Part shown: positions 8,541 to 16,892 of the stretch, in pieces
How the letters are laid out: every line of letters begins with the position of its first letter
How positions within the stretch are numbered: the first letter of the stretch is position 1
Assembly (NCBI GenBank): GCA_009774245.1
Contig: VSNM01000011.1
Coordinates: 43,623-107,622 of the forward strand
Length of the DNA stretch: 64,000 bases
Source: Lachnospiraceae bacterium
GTDB lineage: Bacteria; Bacillota; Clostridia; Lachnospirales; Lachnospiraceae
Reading direction: 5' to 3'
Notes under the pieces: generated by a model
Databases searched by the model: none
Told to the model about the DNA's origin: nothing
What the model saw: only the letters and a program-made list of their open reading frames with translations
Translations under genes and position numbers: made by a program

Positions 8541-9878
8541 TCAACACCAGTCCAAATCCAGCTTGAACGTCTCCTCAAATTCGTGTAGCTCGTCATCTTC
8601 CTTCGCCGATACATACAGCAGCTCTTCCTCAATGATATAGCACATCAGAACATTTTTGTAATATGCCGCGCGGTATCTGTTGTCTTTGGTAAACAGTTCA
8701 CTGTCGTGAAAATACCGGGCGCCCTTTTTCATGAACATGTCAAATTTCCGCTTCCCCATTTCCACTGCTGCCATGGCGCTATTGGTATTCATAACCTGCC
8801 AGACTGCTATATGAAAAAGAAAAATTTTGAGAGGGACTTCACAAATTTCCTCATTTGCTGTATTGAGATCTGCTGTGGGGATTCCCAGTCTGGAGGCATA
8901 CTGATGAGTATAGCCAAACATCAGGGAACTCTCCTCCACGCACACTTCCTCCACCTTGTCAAAACAATAATACGCGGACAAAAAATCCCCGTCGTTTCCA
9001 AAATGTCTGTAAAAATCAAGGAAAGCCTCCGGTGTCTCAAATCCGTTTTTCGTGCCCAGTTCTATCAAATTGTCAACTGCCTTTTCCTCTGTGATCTGAT
9101 TTCTAAAGGCATCAAGCTGTGACAGCATTTCCCCAAGCTGAATCGCCGCCAGCGCCTCAAAACGCTTTTTTTGCGCACTGCTGCTTTTCGGTTTCGCAGG
9201 CTTTTTGGGTTTTATCATTTTCAATTTCAATCCAAACTTTTGTTCAAAATCCTTTAAATCCTGTTCGCTTCTCGTGGCAATGCACAGTTCTTCCTCTAAG
9301 GAGAGATAACACAGCAGCATATTCTGATAATAACCGGAATAAATACCGCCGCCTGTCGTGTACATCGGATCATCACTAAAATAATGAAACTCTTTTGCCA
9401 TATACTTCCTATAGATCTTGTCTTTCATACGCACCACCGCGATCAACGGAAGCATGTTCAAAGCCTGCCAGCACGCATAATCAAAAAAGCAATGTTCCAT
9501 TCCCATGATACCCTCGCTGTACCACGAGTGCTCATCAGAAGGACAGAAACTCACAGACATATAGGGTGCGCCAAAGCTGGTCAGCTTTATTCCAAGCTTT
9601 CCGGTATTTTTATATTTATCCGCAAAGACCAATGCCTGATCTTCGACATGAATATCCTCCAACTCGTAAAAGTGTTCAAAAGCATTCAGAAATTCCATGT
9701 CATTTCCAAAATGTCTATAAAAATCAATCATCGCTTCCGGAATCGCGACCGCGTATTTTCCGGTTAAGCCCAGTCGGCCGTTGATCTCTTTTTCGAGTTT
9801 TGTGAATCTGCTGACCTCCTTTTCCTCGGTTATATGTTCCCTAAAAACATCAAGCTTTTTGTACAGGTCTTCCAACAT
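8541..9878 (-). CDS. Duplicated SMI1/KNR4 (SUKH)-like immunity protein
   Basis: The 445-residue protein consists of two tandem related domains joined by a Lys/Pro-rich linker (PKKPAKPKSSSAQKKR, about 223-238). Each half begins with ITEEK, then PEA..DFYRHFGND..FL.A, then a glycine-containing Y..LGI segment and an SLEEELCIA / IIEEELLYV ending. This is typical of SUKH immunity proteins, which bind diverse secreted toxins. The duplication in one chain is unusual. It is the first gene of the array; its start follows an AT-rich promoter region. Confidence 0.72.
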   Translation of the reverse strand: MLEDLYKKLDVFREHITEEKEVSRFTKLEKEINGRLGLTGKYAVAIPEAMIDFYRHFGNDMEFLNAFEHFYELEDIHVEDQALVFADKYKNTGKLGIKLTSFGAPYMSVSFCPSDEHSWYSEGIMGMEHCFFDYACWQALNMLPLIAVVRMKDKIYRKYMAKEFHYFSDDPMYTTGGGIYSGYYQNMLLCYLSLEEELCIATRSEQDLKDFEQKFGLKLKMIKPKKPAKPKSSSAQKKRFEALAAIQLGEMLSQLDAFRNQITEEKAVDNLIELGTKNGFETPEAFLDFYRHFGNDGDFLSAYYCFDKVEEVCVEESSLMFGYTHQYASRLGIPTADLNTANEEICEVPLKIFLFHIAVWQVMNTNSAMAAVEMGKRKFDMFMKKGARYFHDSELFTKDNRYRAAYYKNVLMCYIIEEELLYVSAKEDDELHEFEETFKLDLDWC

Positions 9879-10002
9879 CGCTAATCCCCCATGATAAAAT
9901 AATATGATAAAACAATATAATAATTGAACTTATTGTTCTAATCATATCACATTTATCACTAAAATCAAATACATAAATCAACAAATGTTGAAATATTGTA
10001 TT

Positions 10003-10036
10003 GCTGTTCAGACAGAACTTAACATTTACTGCTAAT
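10003..10036 (-). repeat. Degenerate end of the 151-bp MITE-like element
   Basis: In reverse orientation this reads TTAGCAGTAAATGTTAAGTT then CTGTCTGAACAG. It matches the right-hand end of the elements at 20864 and 34074 (TTAGCAGTAAATGC.AAGTC then CTGTGTGAACAG) with a few changes. The rest of the element was not found here, so this is probably a decayed remnant. Confidence 0.55.
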
Positions 10037-10088
10037 TATGGTTTTTCAAACCACGTAAGAAAAGCGTTATCAATTTGGCAGCCGGATA

Positions 10089-11129
10089 TCAGAAAGCACG
10101 CATTTTTTTAGCCAGATTATATGGGATAATATTTCCCTGATCCGTCTGTGTATAGGCCGCTTCCTCCTGAACATAAGAAACCAGAAGGGAAACATCATAA
10201 TTTCTAAACTTGGCAATGATGGCATCTAAAATTGCTGTTTCATTTTTAGATAATTCAAATGAATCTAACGTAGTATTTGGATAAAAACGATATTTGACTA
10301 CCTCACAGTCCTCCTCGGCATGTACGTTCACATTTTTCAGATTCGCCAGGCTCGCATGGCCTACTGGCAGCATTCCCGCAGGCTCATGGCAGTAGACCAG
10401 CCCTGTCATAGAGTTGCTGTAGGTCTTAAAGTACAGCGCATCGGCGTACCAGAGCAGGTTCATGAGCTGACATTTGTACAGGTCTGCAATCCGCTCCGCA
10501 TAGTATGAGACCAGACTTTCAACTTTGTCAATGTCAAGCAGCTTATAGCCGTTAAAATCAGACGGGACAGCAAATTTTACATATGCTCCCATAAGAACCT
10601 GACGACTTAGATATTCTTTTCCGTAAGAATCTAGTCTTTCCACCATCTTCGTTCGGATCTGCATTCTCTTCGCTTCCGGAAACTTGTCACTGTTTTTATC
10701 CAGGAGCGCGATCGCTTTGAGCGGATTTTCCTGTATGATGCGCAGCATCGTGTCGTATGCCTCGTCCTGGATCGCCTTGCTCTCGTACCGGGCGATGGTC
10801 GCCTCCCCCCAGCCAAGCAGTCTGGCTGCCTCAACCTGTGTCAGTCCATAATTCTCGCGAACCGCAACGATTTCATCGGAAGTGAGCAGATTGTGCGCTT
10901 TGCGGTATGCATTTCTCGCTGTCATCTCGTTATTGTTTGTCAAACGCTCTGTCTGAAATTCACTATTTCCCGTCTGGTTATTCGTACAGACATAAAAATG
11001 CTCCTCATAAAAGACCTTTTCGCCTTTCATCGTGGCGCTGGTCATTCTCGCCCATTCCTCCACCTCATGAAGCATATTGCATATGGGACAATCCATGTGA
11101 ATTTTGCCAATCAGCGTACTGTTTGCCAT
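10089..11129 (-). CDS. Panacea/MqsA-like antitoxin (zinc finger, HTH, DUF4065)
   Basis: Starting at the ATG 11129 (GGAGGTGGC upstream) the protein is 346 residues. It has an N-terminal zinc finger of YgiT type (CPICNMLHEVEEW and a later YVC), an MqsA-like helix-turn-helix (LTQVEAARLLGWGEATIARYE) and a C-terminal SocA/GepA-like DUF4065 (Panacea) domain with NLLWYADALYFK. Panacea proteins act as antitoxin chaperones for varied toxins. No toxin partner could be identified on either side, so it is either orphaned or acts in trans. Palindromic operators precede it, consistent with autoregulation. Confidence 0.78.
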   Translation of the reverse strand: MANSTLIGKIHMDCPICNMLHEVEEWARMTSATMKGEKVFYEEHFYVCTNNQTGNSEFQTERLTNNNEMTARNAYRKAHNLLTSDEIVAVRENYGLTQVEAARLLGWGEATIARYESKAIQDEAYDTMLRIIQENPLKAIALLDKNSDKFPEAKRMQIRTKMVERLDSYGKEYLSRQVLMGAYVKFAVPSDFNGYKLLDIDKVESLVSYYAERIADLYKCQLMNLLWYADALYFKTYSNSMTGLVYCHEPAGMLPVGHASLANLKNVNVHAEEDCEVVKYRFYPNTTLDSFELSKNETAILDAIIAKFRNYDVSLLVSYVQEEAAYTQTDQGNIIPYNLAKKMRAF

Positions 11130-11155
11130 TTTGAGCCACCTCCAATGTCTTATCC

Positions 11156-11187
11156 TATCAATTGATATTATAACAATCAATTGATAG
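11156..11187. promoter_or_regulatory. Paired ATCAATTGAT palindromes, probable autoregulatory operator
   Basis: Two perfect ATCAATTGAT palindromes (11157-11166 and 11176-11185) lie 19 bp centre to centre, 27 bp upstream of the antitoxin start. Near-two-turn spacing suits cooperative binding by HTH dimers. Binding is inferred. Confidence 0.65.
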
Positions 11188-11411
11188 TTTGTCAACCAAT
11201 ATCCCTGTCAGTACGTGTGCTTCACACCGAACAGCAATCTGATCAACCGTACGTTCTGATATACTGTATTTTAGAAGGACGTATTCCATGGTACATGATA
11301 AAATGCCGTACATACGCCCTTTTGAAAGGATATATTGATATTTTGTGGAAAATTTTTGTGAAAGATTATTCCATCTTGAAAGACATTGTATGAAAAATCA
11401 GAGTTTATAGT

Positions 11412-11455
11412 AAAGAGATACAGCTCTCGTTCTATAACGATTTCTGTATCTCTTT
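11412..11455. terminator. Terminator hairpin after the OmpA-like gene
   Basis: A 12-bp stem AAAGAGATACAG / CTGTATCTCTTT with a 20-base loop sits 15 bp beyond the stop of the minus-strand OmpA-like gene. There is only a weak T tract. Confidence 0.6.
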
Positions 11456-11469
11456 GAGAAAATAGTATT

Positions 11470-12393
11470 TTATTCCTGTGCCAATATCCCTGCGATTTTC
11501 TTGATCATCTCATCTTCCTTCAGGCGGAATTTGATCTCCACTCTTCTGGAAGATGGCATGTCCACTTTTTCCGTAGGATTTCCCGCGGCGTCCTTTTGGT
11601 AGACTGGATTGCTCCATGACTTCCCATTGACTGTGAGAAGCTTCTGCAGCTGCGCGATCTCTGTCTCGCTGAGTCCGTTGCTTTTGTTCAGGCAGAAATC
11701 CGCCACAGCTTTCGCGCGCTCATAGGACAGCTCCATATTGCTCTGGTAGCCTCCGTCCGTGTCCGTGTGTCCCTCAATAATAATCTCGGCAATATAACCG
11801 CGGAACTGATCCTGGAGTAGCACATCGAGATACATCGGGATGATATTCCGCAAGGTCTCTTTGCTCTCCGCTGTCAGCGAGGAGCTGTTATAGCGGAAAA
11901 GCACGTCCGATGAAAACGTGATGGAACCGGTCTGTGCATCCACTTTCATCGTGGAATTGCTAAAAGCGGACTGCAACGCCCCGATGATATCCGTGCGGAT
12001 GCCGACGATATCCTGCAGCTCCTGCTTTGTCGTCGTCAGTTCCTGTCTGGCATTTTCGATCTCCAGATAGGCGTTGTTCAATTCCTCCTGTGTCAAAGCC
12101 GCCTGCTCATAAGCCTGCTGCAGCTCCGCCAGTGAGAACGCGAGATCCTCATTGGACTTCTCCAGCTCCGCCTTGGACAATTCCAAATCCTCGATTGTTG
12201 CATCCAGCTCGCTCTGCGCGGCGCTGAGCTCCAGCCTTGTCCGGTCGAGATCATTCGTTTTCTGCCTGTAGATGGCAAGGGTGATCGCGATCAGCAAAAT
12301 AAAGATCAGCAACAGCGCCGCCATCATGTCCGAATAGGACTGCCAATAGCTGTGCTCCCTAAAAGCTTCCCTGTTTCTTCGTCTATTTTTCAT
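11470..12393 (-). CDS. OmpA/MotB-like stator subunit, ZorB-like
   Basis: The 307-residue protein has a short basic N terminus, one transmembrane helix (about 24-43) carrying the proton-path aspartate in SYSDMMAALLLIF (D22), a long Glu/Leu-rich coiled coil (about 45-135) and a C-terminal OmpA peptidoglycan-binding domain with IIIEGHTDTDG and LSYERAKAV. It overlaps the upstream MotA-like gene by 11 bases. The pair resembles ZorA/ZorB of Zorya phage defence, but ZorC/D/E genes are not beside it. A general MotAB/TolQR-type motor is the alternative. Confidence 0.8.
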   Translation of the reverse strand: MKNRRRNREAFREHSYWQSYSDMMAALLLIFILLIAITLAIYRQKTNDLDRTRLELSAAQSELDATIEDLELSKAELEKSNEDLAFSLAELQQAYEQAALTQEELNNAYLEIENARQELTTTKQELQDIVGIRTDIIGALQSAFSNSTMKVDAQTGSITFSSDVLFRYNSSSLTAESKETLRNIIPMYLDVLLQDQFRGYIAEIIIEGHTDTDGGYQSNMELSYERAKAVADFCLNKSNGLSETEIAQLQKLLTVNGKSWSNPVYQKDAAGNPTEKVDMPSSRRVEIKFRLKEDEMIKKIAGILAQE

Positions 12394-13546
12394 ATAAATT
12401 CCTCATCTGCTCAAATGTGTATATCTGACTGTTGATCTCGTCGCTCATATCACTGCACGCATCCGCCAGCATTTTCTTTTGCTCCTCAAGCTGCTTCGCA
12501 AAGACCTCCTGCCTCTCCATGACGCTCGTGAGAGCCTCCTGCACATTGCGCTCCGCCTCCACCAGGGCTGTGACTGCCTTCACCATTTCCGCCGTGTTGG
12601 CCGCGCTGGCAGCCTGCGCTTCCCCCGCGGATTTTAAGACACTGCCCAGTTTCTTAAAATCCGTATCCAGCGCTGTTTGCATCTGCTTTGTAAATTGATC
12701 GACGATACGCCCTACGCCCGCCGTCTGTTCCAGCGCATCGCCCTTCATCATTTCGAGCATCTGCCGCAACGTACCTGCTATTCCCGCCTGATAGACAAGC
12801 ATTGTCGCGGCATTTTCGTCCTCCTTTACGGCAAACGGCTGCGCAGTCTGGCGAAATACATTCAGAAATTCATCCAGCGCATTGTATGCATCTGACATAA
12901 TGCTTCGATAAATCATGTTAAACACCAGCGAGAAGAAAATACCGTACACCGACGTGTGAAAGGCCACCTTCATACCGGAAAGCAGCGCACCCACATTATC
13001 GGAGATCGTAAAAATATCGCCCCCGCTGAATGCGCCAAGTCCCATGGACAGACCGAGGAACGTTCCCAGGATTCCCATTCCCGTAAGCGTGCCTGAGACA
13101 CCGGAATTAAAGGAGTTCATGCCCACCCTGTCCAAAAGCTCCTCATTGATATACTCCTCAAGATCACAGGAAGAACCGGCACCGCGCCGCGACTTGACAT
13201 TTTTTACCTGCAGACGGTACTTGTCAAACGCCTTCTGCAAATTTTTTTCCTCAAAAAATTCCGCATCATTCCTGCAGTCTGCCCATAGATTTTTCTCACC
13301 GGCCTCCTTATATTCCTTCTGAAGGCGCTTTCTGGCATTATCCAGCTCACCGGTAACCCGGCCAAGTCTGCCGAAGCTGATCGAGGACACGACAAAGAGT
13401 ATCCCGATCAAAACCAGAAACACGATGTTGATGATCAGATTGACCGAGGAACTCCATTCCCCTGAAAATACTCCGTTCAGATACAAAACAAAAACTACCA
13501 CAATGGCATATAAGAAAAATAGTACATAATACAGTTTCCTTCTCAT
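12383..13546 (-). CDS. MotA/TolQ/ExbB proton-channel protein, ZorA-like
   Basis: The 387-residue protein has two N-terminal helices (about 5-22 and 35-55), a cytoplasmic segment, then the MotA/ExbB core with SGTLTGMGILGTFLGLSMGLG (about 150-172) and a further helix near 195-215. A ~165-residue Ala/Glu-rich cytoplasmic tail predicted to be helical follows. Long tails behind a MotA core are a feature of ZorA, where the tail transmits the phage signal. The canonical flagellar PomA/MotA lacks it. Its partner is the overlapping OmpA-like gene. Confidence 0.8.
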   Translation of the reverse strand: MRRKLYYVLFFLYAIVVVFVLYLNGVFSGEWSSSVNLIINIVFLVLIGILFVVSSISFGRLGRVTGELDNARKRLQKEYKEAGEKNLWADCRNDAEFFEEKNLQKAFDKYRLQVKNVKSRRGAGSSCDLEEYINEELLDRVGMNSFNSGVSGTLTGMGILGTFLGLSMGLGAFSGGDIFTISDNVGALLSGMKVAFHTSVYGIFFSLVFNMIYRSIMSDAYNALDEFLNVFRQTAQPFAVKEDENAATMLVYQAGIAGTLRQMLEMMKGDALEQTAGVGRIVDQFTKQMQTALDTDFKKLGSVLKSAGEAQAASAANTAEMVKAVTALVEAERNVQEALTSVMERQEVFAKQLEEQKKMLADACSDMSDEINSQIYTFEQMRNLYEK

Positions 13547-13629
13547 CCTTATTTCCGTCCTTTTCCTTTCGTATTTTGTAAAATATTATTGCATTTATCT
13601 TTGAAATGATTCTTACAGTTATTACCTGT

Positions 13630-13767
13630 TCAAAAATTTTTCATGATTGGACACTCATCTCTTGTGAAGAAAGCGGTCCAGTTTGGCTGGCCTCCGAACT
13701 TTGTAACAAATTCCCTTTTTCCGGACACTCTCTTCTGAAGCTCGGTAATCTCATACGTATTTGTCAT
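13630..13767 (-). pseudogene. 45-codon remnant, possibly DUF1963/YwqG N terminus
   Basis: A GGAGGTTACCT site precedes an ATG and a 45-residue frame containing FVTKFGGQPNW. That motif resembles the KxGGxPxxP start of YwqG/DUF1963 proteins, which are usually more than 200 residues long. The frame then stops with no continuation seen. It may be a truncated remnant or a genuine small protein. Confidence 0.35.
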
Positions 13768-13917
13768 AGGTAACCTCCAAAAAATTAATGATAATCTGCT
13801 GATATTAGTATACATGATTCCGACATATTAGGCAAATTAAAATCTGCGCAATTTACTCATTCCTTTTCGCCGCGAAAACACTACAATACTGTTATCAAAT
13901 GCAAAGGAGAATAAAAA

Positions 13918-14667
13918 ATGGCTGTTATATTGGAAGCAAAAAACGTAACAAAAATTTATGCGAAATCACAGCACCCAAGCCTTAATAAGGTATCGCTCAG
14001 TGTAATGGAAGGCGAATTTATCGCCATTATGGGGGCCTCCGGTTCCGGAAAGACGACACTGCTCAATGTTCTCTCTACGATTGATACGCCCACCAGCGGC
14101 GATATCACCATAAACGGCGTCCATCTTAAAAATCTGACTGGTTCGAATGCGGCGGATTTCCGCAGAGATCATCTGGGATTTATTTTTCAGGAGTACCTGC
14201 TGCTGGACAGTCTCACTATTTTTGAAAATATCGCTGTTCCGCTGACATTACAGAAGCTTCCGCCGAAAAAAATAGAAAGCATGATACAAATTCTGGCAAA
14301 AAGCTTCGGCATCGACGCACAGTTGGATAAATATCCATGTGAGCTCTCAGGCGGGCAACGACAGCGCGCTTCTGCTCTAAGGGCGATTGTGAAGCATCCA
14401 AGCATATTATTTGCCGATGAGCCGACAGGGGCGCTGGATTCAGGCTCCGCGACAGATTTGCTGAACACTTTAAAGGAGTCAAACGAGAGTCTCCACACGA
14501 CGATACTGATGGTCACACATGATGCCTATGCCGCAAGCTTTGCCGACCGCATCATGATTTTTAAGGACGGCCGCATCATTCAGGAATTATTAAAACAGGG
14601 CGCCGGCAGGCGTGCATTCTATGAATCCATCGCACAGGAAATAGCGAAATTAGACACAGAAAGGTAA
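13918..14667 (+). CDS. BceA-like ABC transporter ATP-binding protein
   Basis: The 249-residue ATPase has Walker A GASGSGKTT, a Q-loop FIFQEY, the signature LSGGQRQR, Walker B ILFADEPTGALDSG and the switch His in MVTHD. It belongs to the MacB/BceA class that pairs with FtsX-type permeases. The permease follows 15 bp downstream. Such exporters protect against cell-wall-active peptides such as bacitracin; the substrate here is unknown. Confidence 0.92.
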   Translation: MAVILEAKNVTKIYAKSQHPSLNKVSLSVMEGEFIAIMGASGSGKTTLLNVLSTIDTPTSGDITINGVHLKNLTGSNAADFRRDHLGFIFQEYLLLDSLTIFENIAVPLTLQKLPPKKIESMIQILAKSFGIDAQLDKYPCELSGGQRQRASALRAIVKHPSILFADEPTGALDSGSATDLLNTLKESNESLHTTILMVTHDAYAASFADRIMIFKDGRIIQELLKQGAGRRAFYESIAQEIAKLDTER

Positions 14668-14682
14668 GGTTAGATAGGAAAT

Positions 14683-16701
14683 ATGGCACTCAAGAATCTA
14701 AAGAATAATTATTTATTATCAGTCTCCTTTGTGATTACTATTTTTTTCGCATTTACTTCGTTTTCCATGAATCGTATTATGCTTGAAAAAATATCAGGCG
14801 ATGGGCGGGTGGAAACCATGTGCAGCACGATATCGATATTTCTCATGGCGTTCGTCATATTTTATATGTCATACGCAAACCGTTTCTTCCTGCGCCGACG
14901 CACAAAGGAATTGGGAATTTACGCATTATTGGGATATCGGAAATCCACGATACTATCCCTGCTGACAACGGAAAATCTGCTCTCCTGCCTCGGGGCTTTC
15001 GTGATTGGAATCCTTTTGGGCGGCCTGCTTCACAAGGGCATTGTGTTTGGCATTGCAAAATTACTGAATCTGACAATCAACAATGCAGAGATTCCGTTTT
15101 TTAACCTGAGAGCTATACTAAAAACGGCATGTTTTGTCTTGATCATTATTATCATATTAGCATTGTCAAACGGCAGATTTCTTCTCAAAGCTTCCCTTAT
15201 GGATTTGGTGCGGTTTGAAAAAAGCGCGGAGAAGCAGGCAAAGTTCCATGCCGTTCCCTCAATCATTGGGTTTATGTTTGTCATTTCAGGATACTGTATT
15301 GCCCTTGACATCTTACGGGGGCAAAAATCTATGTGGTTTACCGTCGGGTTTTATGCTGTTGGAATGTTTACATTCACACTCATCATTTTGGGGACAGTGC
15401 TTTTTATAGCATCATTTCTCCCCTATGTAGTGCAGATCAGCAAAAAGAATAAAAAGAAATTTTATACGGAAACTAGAATTATCACTTCGCCAAGTTTTAT
15501 ATACCGGATGCGCTCCAACGCGAAAACGCTGATCATGCTCACATTGCTGTCAGCCGCAACCCTGACTGTATCAAGCGTTATGGCGCTCACCCTGTATTAT
15601 CCGATTGCTGCGGTATCCCGCATCGCGCCGTCGGAAATTGAGTGCCGGATTGAAAATGAGGGCGATCTGTCCGCAATCACGGAGATCATAAACAGATATT
15701 CGTCCGGAGAGGATATTATATTCCTGCAAACCGATATTTATAAAGTGAAAGCCTCTTCTACCACCACGCAGCTTCCCATGGAATATAGCGTCGGAACCTC
15801 CAAGGGGGATGCGGACAATGAAAAAATTCTGCGGAATGCAGGCTTTGAATGTATCTCGTATTCTGACTATACCGCCATTCTGAACGCACAGAGGCGTCAA
15901 AAAGCTTTGGAACAATTCACAGCGCTAAACAATAATGAGTGTATCTTCGTCAGATACCAGCCAGCTTCCGGCAAGGATGAGACAGGCTGCACGTATCCGC
16001 TGCTCATAGACGATGCGCAAATACCTGTCACCGTGACCAGGACCACATTAGAGAACCCTATTTCGTTTGCGAACAGTGTCGGTACTCTGATTGTAAGCGA
16101 TGATTTATATCACAGGATATCTCAAAACGCTGTCCCTGAAACGAAAGTCCTGAGTGTAAATGGAAATTCCATCACAGGTAACGAGGAGCTGTTTCAGGCT
16201 TTGTCTGCATATTTGGATGAAAGCCCTTATCTGCAGGGCAATTCCCACAGGATACATGAAGTGGTTTCCCTGAGCAGCTCTACCTTCCTGCTGATCGGCT
16301 TTCTTGTGGTATTATTTTTTATCGCAACCGGCAGCATCCTGTATTTTAATAACATTTCGGCTGTGGCCGATTCAAAATCCGATTATGATATCCTCACAAA
16401 AATGGGATATGCGGACAGGAAGATAAAAAAGATCATCCGGAAACAGACCATCACCTTTTTCGGCATTCCGTTTCTGTTCGGGTTGGCAGACTGTATCTTT
16501 GCCACATTGGTATACAAAACAGCGCTTATGCAGGACCTTTTGGCGAACAGCATTGTCCTATACACGCCTATGATAGCAGCCATCGCACTGACACTGATCA
16601 TTTATCTGATTTATTATATTATGACTGTCAATGCCTGTCATACAATAGTTTATTACTGTTCAGTCGTCAACAAAAGTAGTGAAAAACATGCGCCAAATTG
16701 A
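14683..16701 (+). CDS. BceB-like FtsX-family permease
   Basis: The 672-residue permease has about ten helices with FtsX blocks near both ends. A ~200-residue extracytoplasmic domain lies between them (about residues 330-525), as in BceB where it contacts antibiotic and sensor kinase. RTKELGIYALLGYRKSTI is the typical FtsX coupling segment. Downstream is a two-component pair of NarL rather than the usual OmpR type, so functional coupling is possible but unproven. Confidence 0.9.
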   Translation: MALKNLKNNYLLSVSFVITIFFAFTSFSMNRIMLEKISGDGRVETMCSTISIFLMAFVIFYMSYANRFFLRRRTKELGIYALLGYRKSTILSLLTTENLLSCLGAFVIGILLGGLLHKGIVFGIAKLLNLTINNAEIPFFNLRAILKTACFVLIIIIILALSNGRFLLKASLMDLVRFEKSAEKQAKFHAVPSIIGFMFVISGYCIALDILRGQKSMWFTVGFYAVGMFTFTLIILGTVLFIASFLPYVVQISKKNKKKFYTETRIITSPSFIYRMRSNAKTLIMLTLLSAATLTVSSVMALTLYYPIAAVSRIAPSEIECRIENEGDLSAITEIINRYSSGEDIIFLQTDIYKVKASSTTTQLPMEYSVGTSKGDADNEKILRNAGFECISYSDYTAILNAQRRQKALEQFTALNNNECIFVRYQPASGKDETGCTYPLLIDDAQIPVTVTRTTLENPISFANSVGTLIVSDDLYHRISQNAVPETKVLSVNGNSITGNEELFQALSAYLDESPYLQGNSHRIHEVVSLSSSTFLLIGFLVVLFFIATGSILYFNNISAVADSKSDYDILTKMGYADRKIKKIIRKQTITFFGIPFLFGLADCIFATLVYKTALMQDLLANSIVLYTPMIAAIALTLIIYLIYYIMTVNACHTIVYYCSVVNKSSEKHAPN

Positions 16702-16831
16702 TGCCCTTTATCAATTTGTGTGCAATATTTGTTATAATTCACACCTAAAGTATGTAAATAGTTGTCAGATTATGGCGGGTGTGAATTGTAACAATAGTTT
16801 TGGGAAAAATCGAAAATGTGTAAAATTGGGG

Positions 16832-16859
16832 TTGTATACACACAGATCAATGATATAAT
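16832..16859 (+). promoter_or_regulatory. Probable promoter of the sensor kinase gene
   Basis: TTGTAT (16832-16837) and TATAAT (16854-16859) are 16 bp apart, with the kinase start at 16893. The -35 is imperfect. This would make the two-component pair a transcription unit separate from the BceAB-like genes. Confidence 0.5.
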
Positions 16860-16892
16860 TTAGGCATAGATAAGGGGAAAAGGGAGGAAAAT

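Noticed and set aside
11181..11393. 70-codon plus-strand frame next to the antitoxin operators
   Set aside because: No ribosome site, begins inside the operator region and shows no family features; treated as chance.
16695..16717. Terminator after the BceB-like gene (AAATTGAT/ATCAATTT)
   Set aside because: Stem is AT-only and not followed by a T tract.
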